In this document: positions 24,300 through 35,751 of the stretch, one piece after another
How positions within the stretch are numbered: position 1 is the first letter of the stretch
Layout of the letters: every line of letters begins with the position of its first letter
Origin: Larix kaempferi
Lineage: Eukaryota > Streptophyta > Pinopsida > Pinales > Pinaceae
DNA length: 64,000 nucleotides
Assembly: GCA_027924585.1 (NCBI GenBank)
Contig: BSBM01000232.1
Location: forward strand, 29,088,001-29,152,000
Direction of reading: 5' to 3'
The notes under the pieces: model-generated
Databases searched by the model: none
The model's input: the letters and a program-made list of their open reading frames with translations, nothing else
Told to the model about the DNA's origin: nothing
Made by a program: the position numbers and the translations under genes

Positions 24300-26694
24300 A
24301 GGTACGCAATGTTTATAGGTTAAAGTAAATGCACTCACCATATGTTCATTTTGTTGATTAACTTGGTTATATTTGAAAAAGAGTTTTCTAATCTTATGTT
24401 CTACATGTGCAGTAGCGTGGGTGTTCCTGGAGGTTGTAGTGGTAATTTATGTTCTACAAAATGAAGTTATAAGATTATGTGTTAATTTCTGGGTTATTTC
24501 ATATTAGAACAATTATCATAAGTTTTATACAAATGGATTGGTAACTTAAATTGTCATAATATTTTGAACAATATTGTCATCAATGTTCATATTTTTAATG
24601 CAATGATAGACCAAGTATTTCTTTTTCAAATCATGAGTTAGAATAACATTTATTCAATAGGTTATGATGGTCACAAGACTTAAGGCTAATGACATATCAA
24701 GCAACATTAAATACTTTCTTTAATGAAAAAACATATGTTGTTTGTTGGTCGTGCTCTTTATGGTAGATAGTAAATACTTTCTTTAATGAAGAACCATATC
24801 TTGTTGGTGCTTTAATGGTAGATATAACATTTTTAACAATTTATACATCATTTGTATTCAATAACCATCTTGTTGCTTCCAAAGTATGTTGACCTTACCT
24901 TCTTCAACATATACTCTAGCCATGTGTATTTTATCTAACTCCTTCAAGTCAAATATAATAAACTACTTTGCAAATGACTCCCTACTTTCCATCTAACTTT
25001 CCAAAATTCTTGTTGAAAAAGTGTTTGATTGTTTGAATGTTTTTTTTTATGGCGAATAGCATAAGCATTAGTGATGACAAGATTAATTTTTGGTTGATTG
25101 GAGGTAAGGATAAACCTTCTTGGTTAATATGTCATTGGTGACACGTAGGAGACACACTTATTGTTTGCTACATAGACATTATGTTTGGTGTGAATCTCTC
25201 TTTGTTAAACATGTGGGAATGGTGCCTTGAAAAGATGTATGAAAAAATGCATAGTTTGTGGTACAAGGATCTTCAATTGCTAAATGTTTCACGGTTCTTA
25301 GCATTTTTATAGAGGTTCTTCATATAATATACTATGTATCTTTCTAGTTCCCTTCTTATTATCAGTTTACTACTTTGGAGAACTTTTTAAGGTGGTTCCA
25401 TTGTTCTAAGATTTGAGGTGCTCAAGCCATTCCACTAGTCCAAGGGAAATATGCATACTTTTCAAGGATCAAGGCAAGTTATCTCTTATTGATATCAAAT
25501 TGCAAAGGGCACTAGTGGTATCTACTAAGTGAATTGTTAAATGCTTGTTTGGAGAGGAATCTTGAAAAATTTTAATACAATTAAATTGACATCTAGTCAA
25601 CATTCAAATATGTTGAATAGGCCTTTTATCACAAACAACACCATTGCTTCACCACAATAGTTTAGGATTGTTGGTACCATTGTGACATTAATATATGAAT
25701 TAATTATAATATTGGTGAAATTAATATAATTATAATATTGGTGAAATTAACATAATTATAATTAATTAATATATATTGTTCAAATTATAATATTGAAATT
25801 AATACGATATTATAATTTTACAAACATCAAACAAAACATACCAGTCTCCATCGATACCTGTCTCTGTCGAGCTTGGCGAATTTGTTGATCTATTGCTCTG
25901 CTTCGACGGCACCCCTGCATGCGACCAGCTACGATTCGGTGTCCTCCTTCACTGTGCAACTTTTACTATTGAATTGATATGAGGGCTATTTAACTTGGTT
26001 TCTCTGGGGCAGCCGGAGCTCCTCCTTCACTGTGCAACTTTCACTGTGCTCCGATCGTGTCTGCATATCCCCGCAGACCCTCAATGGAAAATGTAAGTTG
26101 AAACCCTCCTCTATTGAGTCAAATCTCTGCATTTTTGGGTGCAAATTAGGTGGTTGCAATGTATTTGCAGAGTTATGGGGTCCCTTGTTTTAATTTCTAA
26201 GTATTTTTTTGTAAGTATTTGTCAAGGTAGGATTTAGGGTGAGGTTTTCCTAGTTTCGGTTGCTTAGTGTGTGGTCAAAGTCAAAGGTCTGCATTTGAAC
26301 GCAAGAACCATGCATTTGGAGAAATCTTTGAATGGATTGATGTCCTTGACTGTTCAAGAAGTTTAGTTATATTTCATAAAACACATGTTTTATATTTTTA
26401 GAGAGCTCAGTAGATTAAGAAATAGGGTAAATTCCTGTGTTTTGGATTATCATGCCCAAAAATAAGGGAAAGACTGTAATTATATCTCTAGTGTGAAGCA
26501 TTTGAATATGGTATCAATGTTGAAGGCACGTAAATAAAGCAATTCACATCTTAATTGGAATAGAAATTGCAATTTCTTCCTCAAGTTATATAAAGTTTGT
26601 TCATGTTAGGGTTTGGAAGGCAGTGTTATTTGTCTACCCTTATTTTTTAGTTTTGCCCCCAAAACCGCCTCTATTCTACCAACCACCAGCCAGT
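24300..26694. other. gene-free stretch between CACTA transposase and Ty3 element
   Basis: No supported gene. It holds a 63-bp duplication (24708-24828), a short AT-rich tandem repeat (about 25700-25770; 26-bp unit with GGTGAAATTAA) and a 22-bp direct repeat TCCTCCTTCACTGTGCAACTTT near 25950 and 26019. An ATG at 26084 is followed nine bases on by a good GTAAGT donor and sits in GC-richer, UTR-like DNA. It could be a first exon of an unidentified gene, but nothing downstream confirms it. Confidence 0.45.
24708..24828. repeat. 63-bp two-copy tandem duplication
   Basis: The unit beginning TAAATACTTTCTTTAATGAA at 24708 recurs at 24771 with a few substitutions and small gaps, both copies ending near TGGTAGATA. 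Confidence 0.85.
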
Positions 26695-26699
26695 CCTGA
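26695..26699. repeat. target-site duplication CCTGA, left
   Basis: CCTGA directly precedes the 5' LTR and is repeated at 39857-39861 directly after the 3' LTR, as expected for integrase-made insertion of the Ty3 element. Confidence 0.95.
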
Positions 26700-28134
26700 T
26701 GTTGGAGCCTAGGCCGCAGCTATGGTAAAGCTGCGAATTTTTAGGAAAAAGCACAAGTATTGAAGGAAAGTGCTTATTTTGAATAAACACCAAATTTTGG
26801 GTAGAAGGAATACGGTGCGCAGTACGGTGCCAGATGGATGAGCTCAACGCAGGTTACGGACTGGAACTCGCGGAGCTCGCGCGCACGTCATAGAAGAATG
26901 AATGTGGCTGAATAGAAAGCTCAGCTACCATAATAAATGAAGCGACGGAGTAGAGGGCTCAGCTACCCTCATTTAAGTCTAAGTACAGAAGTTATGGTTG
27001 CTCAAATCAAGGAGGAGCAACAGACCAAAGCATTGAAGGCAAAGGACAAGGCGCCCATACCCGCAATCTGCGCCGGAAGTCACGGAACCTGCAGGAAGCG
27101 GCGACATGACTACAAGCGGCACTTACAGTACACCTAGCCATGTGTGTGGTTAGGGTTTTTGGGGATTACTGTTGGTAAAGGCCCACAGTTTTGTAAAGGT
27201 GCGACCGTCATGGCCACCTATATATATGTGTTAGTCAGTTAGCCAGCCTAGAGATGCTGAGTCGCAGGTTAGCTGTTTGAGATAAGCTAGCTAGTGGGTG
27301 GGTTGGTTACTTTGTCTGAGGATTGTTTTCTACTGTGATGTTAGAAGACAAGAGTTAGAGCTGGGATAACCGTGAAGTTAATCCCCAAGTTGCAGACAGT
27401 CTGAGTCGATGTCTGAACTATTGTAATCTCCATAGAGGAAGAGACTAGATCGAGAGAAGGGCTCCCAACTGTGTGCGTGGAGTTTCCTGGAAAGATCTGA
27501 GGCTGCAGCTGTGTGCGCAGCATTATTGTATAAGTCCCCTTTGAGTTAATATATGAACATTCCCCGTGGACGTGGTTTCCCGAGGGGGTGCATTCTTTAC
27601 GTCTTATTGTTATGGTAATGATCACGTGAATGCATGTCTGAGTTGTTATCTGTGTTTCTATGATTATTGCGTTATCTTTATGAGTATGTTGAGTCTGTTT
27701 TCGAAGCTTCCTTGGTAACTATAATCGATAAGTGTCGAAGGATCTATAGAACGCTGTCGTTGCCGCGATAGAGGAATGCATTACTGCGTTGGGCGCATGG
27801 GAAGAAGAGATACATAGAGCATCGACGCAGGGGAAATTCGCCTCGTGCGCCAGGACGGAGATGCCGCGTGGTTAGGCCGTTGAGCGAGAGTTCAGCGCAG
27901 CTACGCCGAGGGGTCTGCGAAAAAGTCAGGCAATCCACTCTGAGGAATCGTCGAGAAAGAAAGAATAGTCTTCGCGTCGCCTAGGTTAAGGAAATCTGAT
28001 TCCTTAGCCCCCCATAGCCACTTCGGGTGAGACCTCGAGCTGCTGCGCAGCTCGTTTCCGAGAGGGCCAGTGCGCCAAGGGGTTTTGTTGCTGCGCTTCA
28101 TTAAAACCCGGGTCTGCCCAGAAAGTAGCCAACA
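26700..28134 (+). repeat. 5' LTR (1,435 bp) of Ty3/gypsy element
   Basis: Starts TGTTGGAGCCTAGGCCGCAG and ends GAAAGTAGCCAACA, matching the 3' LTR over its whole length without visible indels. The open stretches inside it on either strand are non-coding artefacts. Confidence 0.97.
27219..27229 (+). promoter_or_regulatory. TATA box of the 5' LTR
   Basis: CTATATATATG lies about 520 bp into the LTR and is identical at 38941-38951 in the 3' LTR. It is the only good TATA-like site in the LTR and probably sets transcription start about 30 bp downstream. Confidence 0.6.
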
Positions 28135-28430
28135 AATGGTTCTGTTGCCTCGTGACTTGTTACTGTGAGACTTGTTATTTCGGCGACGTGCAAGATTGAG
28201 GCGAAACCCAGAGAAAGAAGAAGCCAACAAATGGTTCCGTTTCCTTGCGACTTGTTACTGACACTTGTTACTCCGACGACGCGAGATTGTTTCCTTATGG
28301 TTGGTTGAGCCAACAAATGGTTCCATTTCCTTGCGACTTGTTACTGTGAGACTTGCTATTTCCGCGACGTCTGAGTTTGTTGCTGAAGCCAACAAATGGT
28401 TCCGTTGCTCAGCTAACAAATGTGTTACTG
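28127..28430 (+). repeat. leader with four to five copies of the LTR-end/primer-site junction
   Basis: AGCCAACAAATGGTTC begins at 28127, spanning the last LTR bases and the presumed primer site TGGTTCTGTTGCC. It recurs as AGCCAACAAATGGTTCC at 28222, 28308 and 28387, with a decayed copy AGCTAACAAATG at 28411. Each copy is followed by a diverged GACTTGTTACTG...GACTTGTTATTTC...GCGACG segment, giving spacings of 95, 86, 79 and 24 bp. The primer site does not exactly match a tRNA I can name. It has the layout of the Asp-type TGGCGCCGTTGCC, with differences. Confidence 0.85.
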
Positions 28431-30837
28431 GAATCCTACAGCTAAAGAAATTGAAGACTGGTTACAGAAGTATATCTATACTGACCTTCACGAAATTTTC
28501 TTTGTCACATTTGCACTTGAATTGCATGCTTGGATAGCCAAGTTAGCAGATACTAGACCCACTGTGCATGTTGATCGACCCGTCGCTTGGATGCCTGAGC
28601 TAATCAGTATTTTGAAGCGGGTAGACAATTCTGTGTCCCTCGCAGTAGACTTTTGGTTGAATAGTCTACTGGAAGGTTTCATCACGGAGTTTGTAGTAGA
28701 TACAAGAAAGAGTTTCAGTGAAGCTGAGAGGAGTTTCTTCCGAGCACACAGAGGTAAGTTCTTAAATTCTCTGAACTTATGGATTAAAATGCTTCTGTAT
28801 GAAAAAGAAAAACTATGCATAGCTTCCGATGAATAGCATAGACAAGTAATGTCCGCAGATTCTGATAGTGATCCTGAACTTATTGGTTGCACTCGTAGTG
28901 GAAAACGGTATAAAGCAGGCCTTGACCAGCATTCTTTTGAGTCTAGCCCAGAAGATAGCCAAGTTCCTAGATCAAGCCATATAGAAAGACAAGGAAGTGC
29001 TCATATCCCTTATTACCCCTTTACACCGCAAAAGCCAGATAGAGCTCAGTATAACCCCGCAGTAACACCTTCTAGTAGCCCACACGGTACTTCTAGTACC
29101 TCAGTACCACCTTTAGTTAACCAACCCAGAAGCACTGCTACAGCACCTCCACCTCAACCTAGCACAAGAAGGATGGGTGATGACATGAAGCTACCAACTT
29201 TTAGAGGAACAGGGATAGAAGACCCTGAGCAGCACTGGTTCCTATGTGAAGCCATTTGGACAATTAAGCAAATTAATGATGATGTTGTTAAACTGGTTCA
29301 ATTAGCAACCACATTAAGAGAAAGAGCCTTAACTTGGTTCATGAAATACTCAGCAGCACAGAATAGGACGCTTGCTGATGTAAGAAATGCTATGATTAGA
29401 GAATTCAAGAAACCTAAATCGAAATCACAGTGTATAACAGAGCTCAAAGACATCAAACAGTTACCTACAGAGTTAGTATGGGACTTTGACCAGAAGTTCA
29501 AAGCCTTGATAGATCAAGTAAGCTTTGAGTTTGCACCACAGCAACATAAGGAATGGTTCATTGCTGCGCTGCTCCCACACATTAGACTTCCTCTTATGCA
29601 ACAGAATCTTACTACTCAGGAACAAGCCCTAGAGATGGCTATGAAATTAGAAGCGTCACCAATTGCTGGAACAAGCAACGATGTTGCGCAGTTACAGAAC
29701 CAATTAGCAAACTTAACCTTGCAAGTGCATGATATTAAGAAAGGCAAGGATGTTAAGGAAGAAATTTGGTGTACAAAATGTAAAGCGCAAGGTCATTCAA
29801 AGGACCATTGCCCCGTTTTCATAGAGTATATTGAAACTGGAGCACCTAACCCTCTACCACAGGCTCAGAGGCCTTGGTGCGAAATCTGTAGAACTAGAGG
29901 TCATAGACCACAAGAATGTCACTTACTTCAGAAATATGTATAAACTCCAAAGAATCTATATTGTAATTTCTGTAAATCAGTAGGCCACGATGAGAACAAT
30001 TGTAGAGCATATGATCTTATGATAGAAAGAAAGCATGATGTTTATAGAGTACAATCAGAGACACAAGGACCCACAGCAGGTCCACAGTATGACCAAACTC
30101 GCGACGGCCGAGCAGGAAATTATAGGGGTCGCGGGCGCACAACAAATTTTGGCCGCGGAAGAGGACATATCACTTGTTATAATTGTGGAGCGCAAGGTCA
30201 TTTTGCAAGGGATTGCCAAAATCCTACAACCATCTGCAGATACTGTAAGTCCTATGATCATGCCATTGAAGAATGCCCTCAGTTGATGGCTAAGATGCAA
30301 GCAAAGACGCCACAGGTCAATCAGAATATTCAGTTGATTGGAGCAGAAAAAAGAGAACCAGGCCCTACAGTTAATATAGTCACGCGCAGTGGAGCAACCA
30401 CTGGTGCGCCAGAGATGGGAACTGGAAAGCAAGCGACTCAATGGGTGCGCCGCGCTAATATTAAACCAGCCCCACTTAATCTGCAGAAGAAAAAAGAAGC
30501 ATTCAAGCAAGCTCAAGAGTATTTCTCAGATCTGAGAGCTTCAAGCTCTGTCGCAATTCCGCATAATGATATTAGATCACAAGTGCTAAGACAAGACAAC
30601 CTGGTACAAGAACAAGCCACTACATCCGGAAGGCCTGATGAAGAGGATGCACTAGGTAGTGTCCATAATTTTTTGAGAAACTGCTTAAAGTTGTTGCGCA
30701 ATGAAAAAGCAACTATGGAACTTCAACACCTATTGGATAAATGTCAACAATCTGCTTCGACGAACACACCGCAGCGTGCTGTTCACCAGATTGGGAGCCA
30801 CACTAGAACTGGAAAAGAGATGAGGCTCACAGCGTAG
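28420..30837 (+). pseudogene. Ty3/gypsy gag with N-terminal extension and five CCHC-type zinc knuckles
   Basis: One frame runs from ATG 28420 through in-frame stops at 28834-28836 (TAG) and 29941-29943 (TAA) to TAG at 30835-30837. The first 138 codons form an N-terminal extension I do not recognise. From 28849 come a Ser/Pro-rich linker and the retrotrans_gag core (LPTFRGTGIEDPEQHW, ERALTWFMKYS, DVRNAMIREFKKPKSKSQC) at about residues 105-250 of that segment. The knuckles are CTKCKAQGHSKDHC, CEICRTRGHRPQEC, CNFCKSVGHDENNC, CYNCGAQGHFARDC and CRYCKSYDHAIEEC, the third lying beyond the TAA. An Arg/Gly-rich patch (RGRGRTTNFGRGRGH) separates knuckles three and four. Intact gag packages RNA into particles; most plant Ty3 gags have one or two knuckles. 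Confidence 0.9.
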
Positions 30838-31218
30838 ATTGGCGCATTTGAAATGGACGAAGTCATCTTAGATCTAGGCTCAGAAGTTAATGTTCTCACC
30901 ATGCAGACATGGGAACAGATGGGAAGCCCTCAACTTACAAGATCCCCCATCCAGCTAAGACTCGCGAATCAGCAACGAGTCTCTCCATTGGGCAGATTAC
31001 CCAATGCACCTATTGATATCGAGGGAGTAAGAAGTTTTGCAGACTTTGAAGTAATCAAAATTCTGGATGATAGTAGACCTTACCCAGCACTTTTAGGCAT
31101 AGACTGGGCATTTGATAATTTGGCTATCATTAATTTGAAGAAAAGACAGATGACCTTTGAGGATGACCAGATTAGGGTCATTGCACCGTTGATCCTATTC
31201 AAGGACCAAGGTATATAG
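30838..31218 (+). pseudogene. Ty3/gypsy retropepsin-like aspartic protease
   Basis: This continues the gag frame after the TAG at 30835-30837. The active-site loop is VILDLGSEVNVLTMQTWEQ, that is D-L-G-S in place of the commoner D-x-G-A/S, followed by a flap-like region and ALLGIDWAFDNLAIINLKKR near the C-terminus, as in retropepsins. The frame ends at 31216-31218. A -1 shift near 31186-31192 restores the downstream frame (DPIQGPRYIEPIRVEDE), so protease and the next domain were probably continuous in the ancestor. The intact enzyme cleaves the polyprotein. Confidence 0.85.
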
Positions 31219-32267
31219 AACCCATTCGGGTAGAAGACGAAGTGCGCCACATGGAAATTTTGTATCAGATGACTGCTAGTCAGAGTGACTATGTCAATCC
31301 CACAGCAGACGGTCATATCAGCTAGCGATGCGATAGTTCGTGCACATCAGACTCAGATGCAGGATTGGAAAACTGGCAGAATCGTTTACATGAGGTTTCT
31401 GCAAGACGTTGCGCCATGATGACTAAATCCATTCGATGGATTGGCACAGAACTGACTGATACCCCAATTTTTGATGGTTTAACTGACGTAAGCGAATTCA
31501 TACATGCATATGAACAACAGCTTCCAAAACAGCAGCGCATACAGGCACTGGATGTAGCACTGCGCGCTACACCCGCAAGATGGTGGGGTGCGCATAAAGA
31601 GAATATTTACACATGGCAAGACTTTCGCAGATTGATACTGCGCAGATTTCAGGAAACTACAGCAGAAGTGTTGCGCAAATATGATGGACAGAGTGACCCC
31701 AGGTCACACGTTGAAACATGTATTCAGCAATGGTCAGATATTCCAGAAGATGAGTGGGTTCACCTATTCATCCATACATTGGATACAGTTCCCGGGAATT
31801 GGTACACTGAAACAGAATTGCGCAGAGGCACTATCACTTGGCCTCTTATGATAGAAAGTTTTCAACTTACCTTCATCTTTGAGTCAGAACATCCAAGCAT
31901 TGACCATGCTCTAAAATGTATTAAAAAGAAGGTATTTGAACAATGTCCATTACCAGAATATTCCCAACCAGATTGGGCTGTCCAGATAGAACATGCCCTG
32001 GAATGCTATAATTTCACCACTAGAGAAGAGGACGATGATCCTCGCAACATCAATATTCCAGAATTAGAAGGGATGCGCAATGTTGAAGGTCCTCAGCTTG
32101 ATATCCCTGCCATTACAGAACACATCAAGCTCAAAAAGATTAAGATTGGTACAGAAGCCGAACCCAAGTTCGCTTCTATAGGAGATTACTGGGATGATAA
32201 AACTGTTGGGCATATTTCAGATTTATTACAAGACTACCAAGATATCTTTCCCACCAAGTTCACATAA
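31193..32267 (+). pseudogene. second gag-like domain between protease and reverse transcriptase
   Basis: The frame has a TAG at 31323-31325 and then stays open from 31326 to the TAA at 32265-32267. It encodes FDGLTDVSEFIHAYEQQLP, LDVALRATPARWWGAHKENI and TWQDFRRLILRRFQ, a second copy of the capsid/retrotrans_gag fold pattern (target-binding start, A-R-W-W helix, W-x-x-F-x-x-x-x-x-x-R-F). A linker to RT follows, with YWDDKTVGHISDLLQDYQDI just before RT, the usual pre-RT motif. The domain differs clearly from the first gag, so it is not a recent tandem copy. Its role is unknown: extra capsid-like module, assembly factor or RNA binding. It has no zinc knuckle. Confidence 0.8.
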
Positions 32268-34928
32268 ATGAAAGGCATCCTAGGAGACTTAGGAGTGATG
32301 CGCATACCTCTCAACGCAGACGCCAAGCCAGTAAAACAGCGCCCGTACAGATTGAATCCGCGATATAAAGAAAAAGTTAAAGAAGAAATTGATAAAATGC
32401 TCGCAGCAGGCATTATTGAGCCAGTAGAGGAAAGCGATTGGATTAGTATGGTTGTACAAGAGAAAAAGACAAAAGGCGAAATAAGAATTTGTGTGGACTT
32501 GCGCAAACTCAATGATGCATCAGCGCATGATCCATTTCCCACTCCTTTTACAGACGAAGTGCTTGATAACGTTGGAGGACAAGAGGCTTACTCCTTCACT
32601 GATGGCTTTTCAGGATACCATCAGATCAGAATCCATCCAGACGACCGCTATAAGACTACTTTTGCGACTGAATGGGGCTCATTCCAGTACACGGTAATGC
32701 CCTTTGGTCTTAAGAACACACCTGCTATCTTCTCTAGAGTCGTTGTTGCTGTTTTTAAAGAATTCATTCACAAGTTTTTAGAAGTCTACTTTGATGACTG
32801 GACTGTATTTGGTTTATTAAAGAATCATATAGGGAATCTGCGCATGATGTTAGAAAAATGTAGACAGCATCAGATTTCCCTTAACTTGAAAAAATGTATC
32901 TTCTGTGCTCCTTTTGGTATTTTGTTGGGTCATATTGTATGCAGACAAGGACTCGTGATGGATCCTGTGAAGGTTGCCATCATTGCTAATTTACCTGCGC
33001 CCAACTCAGTCAAGCAATTGCGTACTACATTGGGACATAAAGGATACTACAGAAAATTTATCAAAGGATATGCAAAGATCACAACACCTATGGAAAGATT
33101 GCTGAAAAAGGATTCGAAGTTCCAATGGACAGAAGAATGCCAACAAAGCTTGGATACACTTAAAGAAAAGATGATCACTGCGCCAATTCTAGTTTTCCCA
33201 GACTGGAGAAAACCCTTTCATGTTCATGTCAATGCTTCTTCCATAGCATTGGGGGTTGTGCTTACACAACCGGGAGAAGGAGGTATTGACCACCCGATTG
33301 CTTACTCCAGCAGAAAGCTATCCACAGCCGAGAAGAACTACACCACTACAGAAAGAGAAGGACTAGCTATGGTGTATGCCCTAGAGAAGTTCAGACACTA
33401 CCTACTGGGCGCACATTTTAAAATGTATACTGACCACTCTACTTTGAAATATTTGGTCAATAAGCCAGTGTTAGGGGGAAGAATTTGCAGATGGCTACTG
33501 CTCTTCCAGGAGTATGATTTTGAGGTTATTGTAAAGCCAGGCAGATTGAATGCAGGACCTGACCACTTATCCAGGATAGAGTCAGGAGAGGAACCTACAA
33601 GTCTGGAGGACAATCTGCCTGATGCGCAGTTGTTTTTTATTCAAGCAGCAGACGAGTATTATTTCGATATTCTTGAGTTTCTCACTACCGGGCAAGCGCT
33701 CGCTGAGTTTACAATCCAGCAGAAGAAGCAACTTGTTGTCAAAGCCGCAGACTTCACTTTGATAGTAGGCCAGCTCTATAAGTTGGGCCCCGATGAAGTC
33801 TTGCACAGATGTATCTTACCGCATGAAAAAAGCTCTATCATCGCAGAAGCGCACTCAGGTACCACAGGAGGCCATTTCGCAGGAAAGACGACTGCGCAGA
33901 AGATCTTAGCTGCAGTTCTTTGGTGGCCGACACTGCACAAGGATACTAAGGAATTTTGCAAATGTTGCGATGTCTTCCAGAGAACAGGAAAACCCTCAAG
34001 GAGAGATGAAATGCCGCTAAGACCGCAGATAACACTGCGTGCTTTTGATAAATGGGCCATTGATTTTGTAGGACCTATCAACCCACCAGGAAAAAGAACC
34101 GGCGTGACATACATCATTACAGCTACTGAATACCTCACCAGATGGGCTGAGGCGAAGCCAGTTAAGAACTCCGACGCTGCCACTGCCGCGCAGTTCATTT
34201 TTGAGAACATTATCACTAGGTTTGGATGTCCAGTGATCCTCATGAGTGATCAGGGTACACATTTCCTCAATGAGACTATAGAGGCCCTTACTGAAGAATT
34301 CCAAATTAATCACCATAAGAGTACACCCTACCACCCTCAAGCTAATGGTACGGTGGAGGCATTCAATAAGATCCTTGAGAATGCCCTGACGAAGATCTGT
34401 AATCAACAAAGAGATGATTGGGACCTTAGAGTCACAGCTGTATTATGGGCTTACAGAACCACATGCAAGAAACTAACAGGCCACACACCTTTCAGTTTGG
34501 TGTATGGACAAGAAGCAGTTATGCCCATGGAATACATTGTTCCCAGTCTCAGAATTGCGCAAATTACAGAGATGGCAGATACTGATACCATGAGCGAAAG
34601 ACTTTCACAATTGCTTGCCTTACAAGAAGACAGACTTTTAGCTGGATTTCATCAACAGGTACAGAAAGCAAGACAAAAAGCTTGGCATGACATGCACATT
34701 AAGAATAAACACTTTGAAGAAGGAGACTTGGTACTCCTCTATGATAGTAAATTCATCAAGTTTCCGGGCAAGTTTTGTGTACATTGGTTAGGCCCTTTTC
34801 GGGTGACAAAGATAACAGAAGGAGGAGCAGTTCAGCTTGTGAAGCTTAATGGAGAATTGCTACCTACAATGATCAACGGGAGTCGGCTCAAGCTTTATCG
34901 CGACGGCCACTCTGCCCTGTCGACTTAA
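32268..34928 (+). pseudogene. Ty3/gypsy pol: reverse transcriptase, RNase H, integrase
   Basis: The frame is open for 886 codons. [61 protein letters not shown] and the catalytic YFDDWTVF. RNase H: the first catalytic Asp position reads HVNASS (Asp to Asn), then [20 protein letters not shown] and [11 protein letters not shown]. Integrase: H-H-C-C zinc domain ([16 protein letters not shown]...[12 protein letters not shown]), then core residues in [21 protein letters not shown] and [16 protein letters not shown] (D-D-E), and a C-terminal SH3-like region ([23 protein letters not shown]). The TAA at 32265-32267 separates it from upstream domains. Length and order are normal for Ty3/gypsy; the RNase H change and upstream stops make it defective. 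Confidence 0.95.
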
Positions 34929-35751
34929 TATATTGCTAAAGAAGTGCAGATGTCCGGTGTAGTTGAAAGAGACATCGCATTGTCACAGTCTACACGGAAG
35001 CTGCGACACTTTCAGTTTCCGGCTTCCCGCGCAATTCCTTGAAACATCCGCGCATGTCGAATAAAATTTGTATTGAGCGAGCCTATAGCTGCGCTCTTGC
35101 GAAGTTTTCCCCGGGCCGTTGAACCGTCGGTCTTGCGGAGGTCCCTGTGTCAATTTGCCGCTTGAGGAATTCTCGGTGTGGACCCCTCCATACGCACAGT
35201 TACCTAAGCTGAAAGGGCCCGCCGAAAAATTTGAATTATAGTAGTTATGTAGCTGCGTCTGAGAATAAATGAAGGATAAGCCCGCCATTTAAGTATAGCC
35301 GCTCTGACGGATTCGGCTTGATCTCCGTAAGATTTGCATTTAACTCAGACGCCGAAATCTTTAGCTTCTCCTGGAAGGCTGTCAGAGCCTGTCCATCACA
35401 ATAAATGCACCGTAGAGGCGAGGGGGATAGCAGGGTTGTCAACTCATGCATAGGCACCTACAGCTAGTAGCCCCACTTGCCCGCATTTACTGTCACCTTT
35501 AGCTATAAATACCCCACACTTGTATATTTTCGGGTTACTTTCCTCGAGTTGCATAGTCTTGTTTGAGAATCTAAGTTATTGTTTTCAGAGCCGAGTTGTG
35601 CAGAGTGTTTCCTTTGTTTTCAGCGTCCATATCCTACGTCGTTCCGCCGTTTGTCTGACCAAGTTCTTGTTCCCTATACCGGTTCACGACGGAGAACCTG
35701 TCAACTGAAGAGGTTGTTCGTTAATTCCTGCGTCGAGGCTTAGATTTCGGC
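34929..35751 (+). other. GC-richer non-coding spacer between pol and the extra ORF
   Basis: No ORF is supported. It carries a TATA-like site (35503-35513) and a possible splice acceptor (GTTATTGTTTTCAG ending 35588) upstream of the next ORF, so it may serve expression of that ORF from a separate or spliced transcript. Confidence 0.55.
35503..35513 (+). promoter_or_regulatory. possible internal promoter (TATA box) for the extra ORF
   Basis: CTATAAATACC is a strong plant TATA match 239 bp upstream of the ATG at 35752, inside the internal region of the retrotransposon and far from either LTR. I infer a separate transcript; no transcript evidence exists in the sequence itself. Confidence 0.4.

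Noticed and set aside
24670-25900. Right terminus of the CACTA element close to the TNP2 gene
   Set aside because: Candidate TAGTG strings, such as the one near 25511, lack the inverted subterminal TTCCACGAA motifs and the CGTAATAGTG tip expected from the left end.
26937-28316. Several ORFs inside the 5' Ty3 LTR, mostly repeated in the 3' LTR
   Set aside because: They lie in regulatory LTR sequence, overlap on both strands and match no protein family.
31186-31200. Programmed -1 ribosomal frameshift between protease and the second gag-like domain
   Set aside because: No slippery heptamer is present at the shift, and other stops in the frame show general decay, so a mutational indel is simpler.
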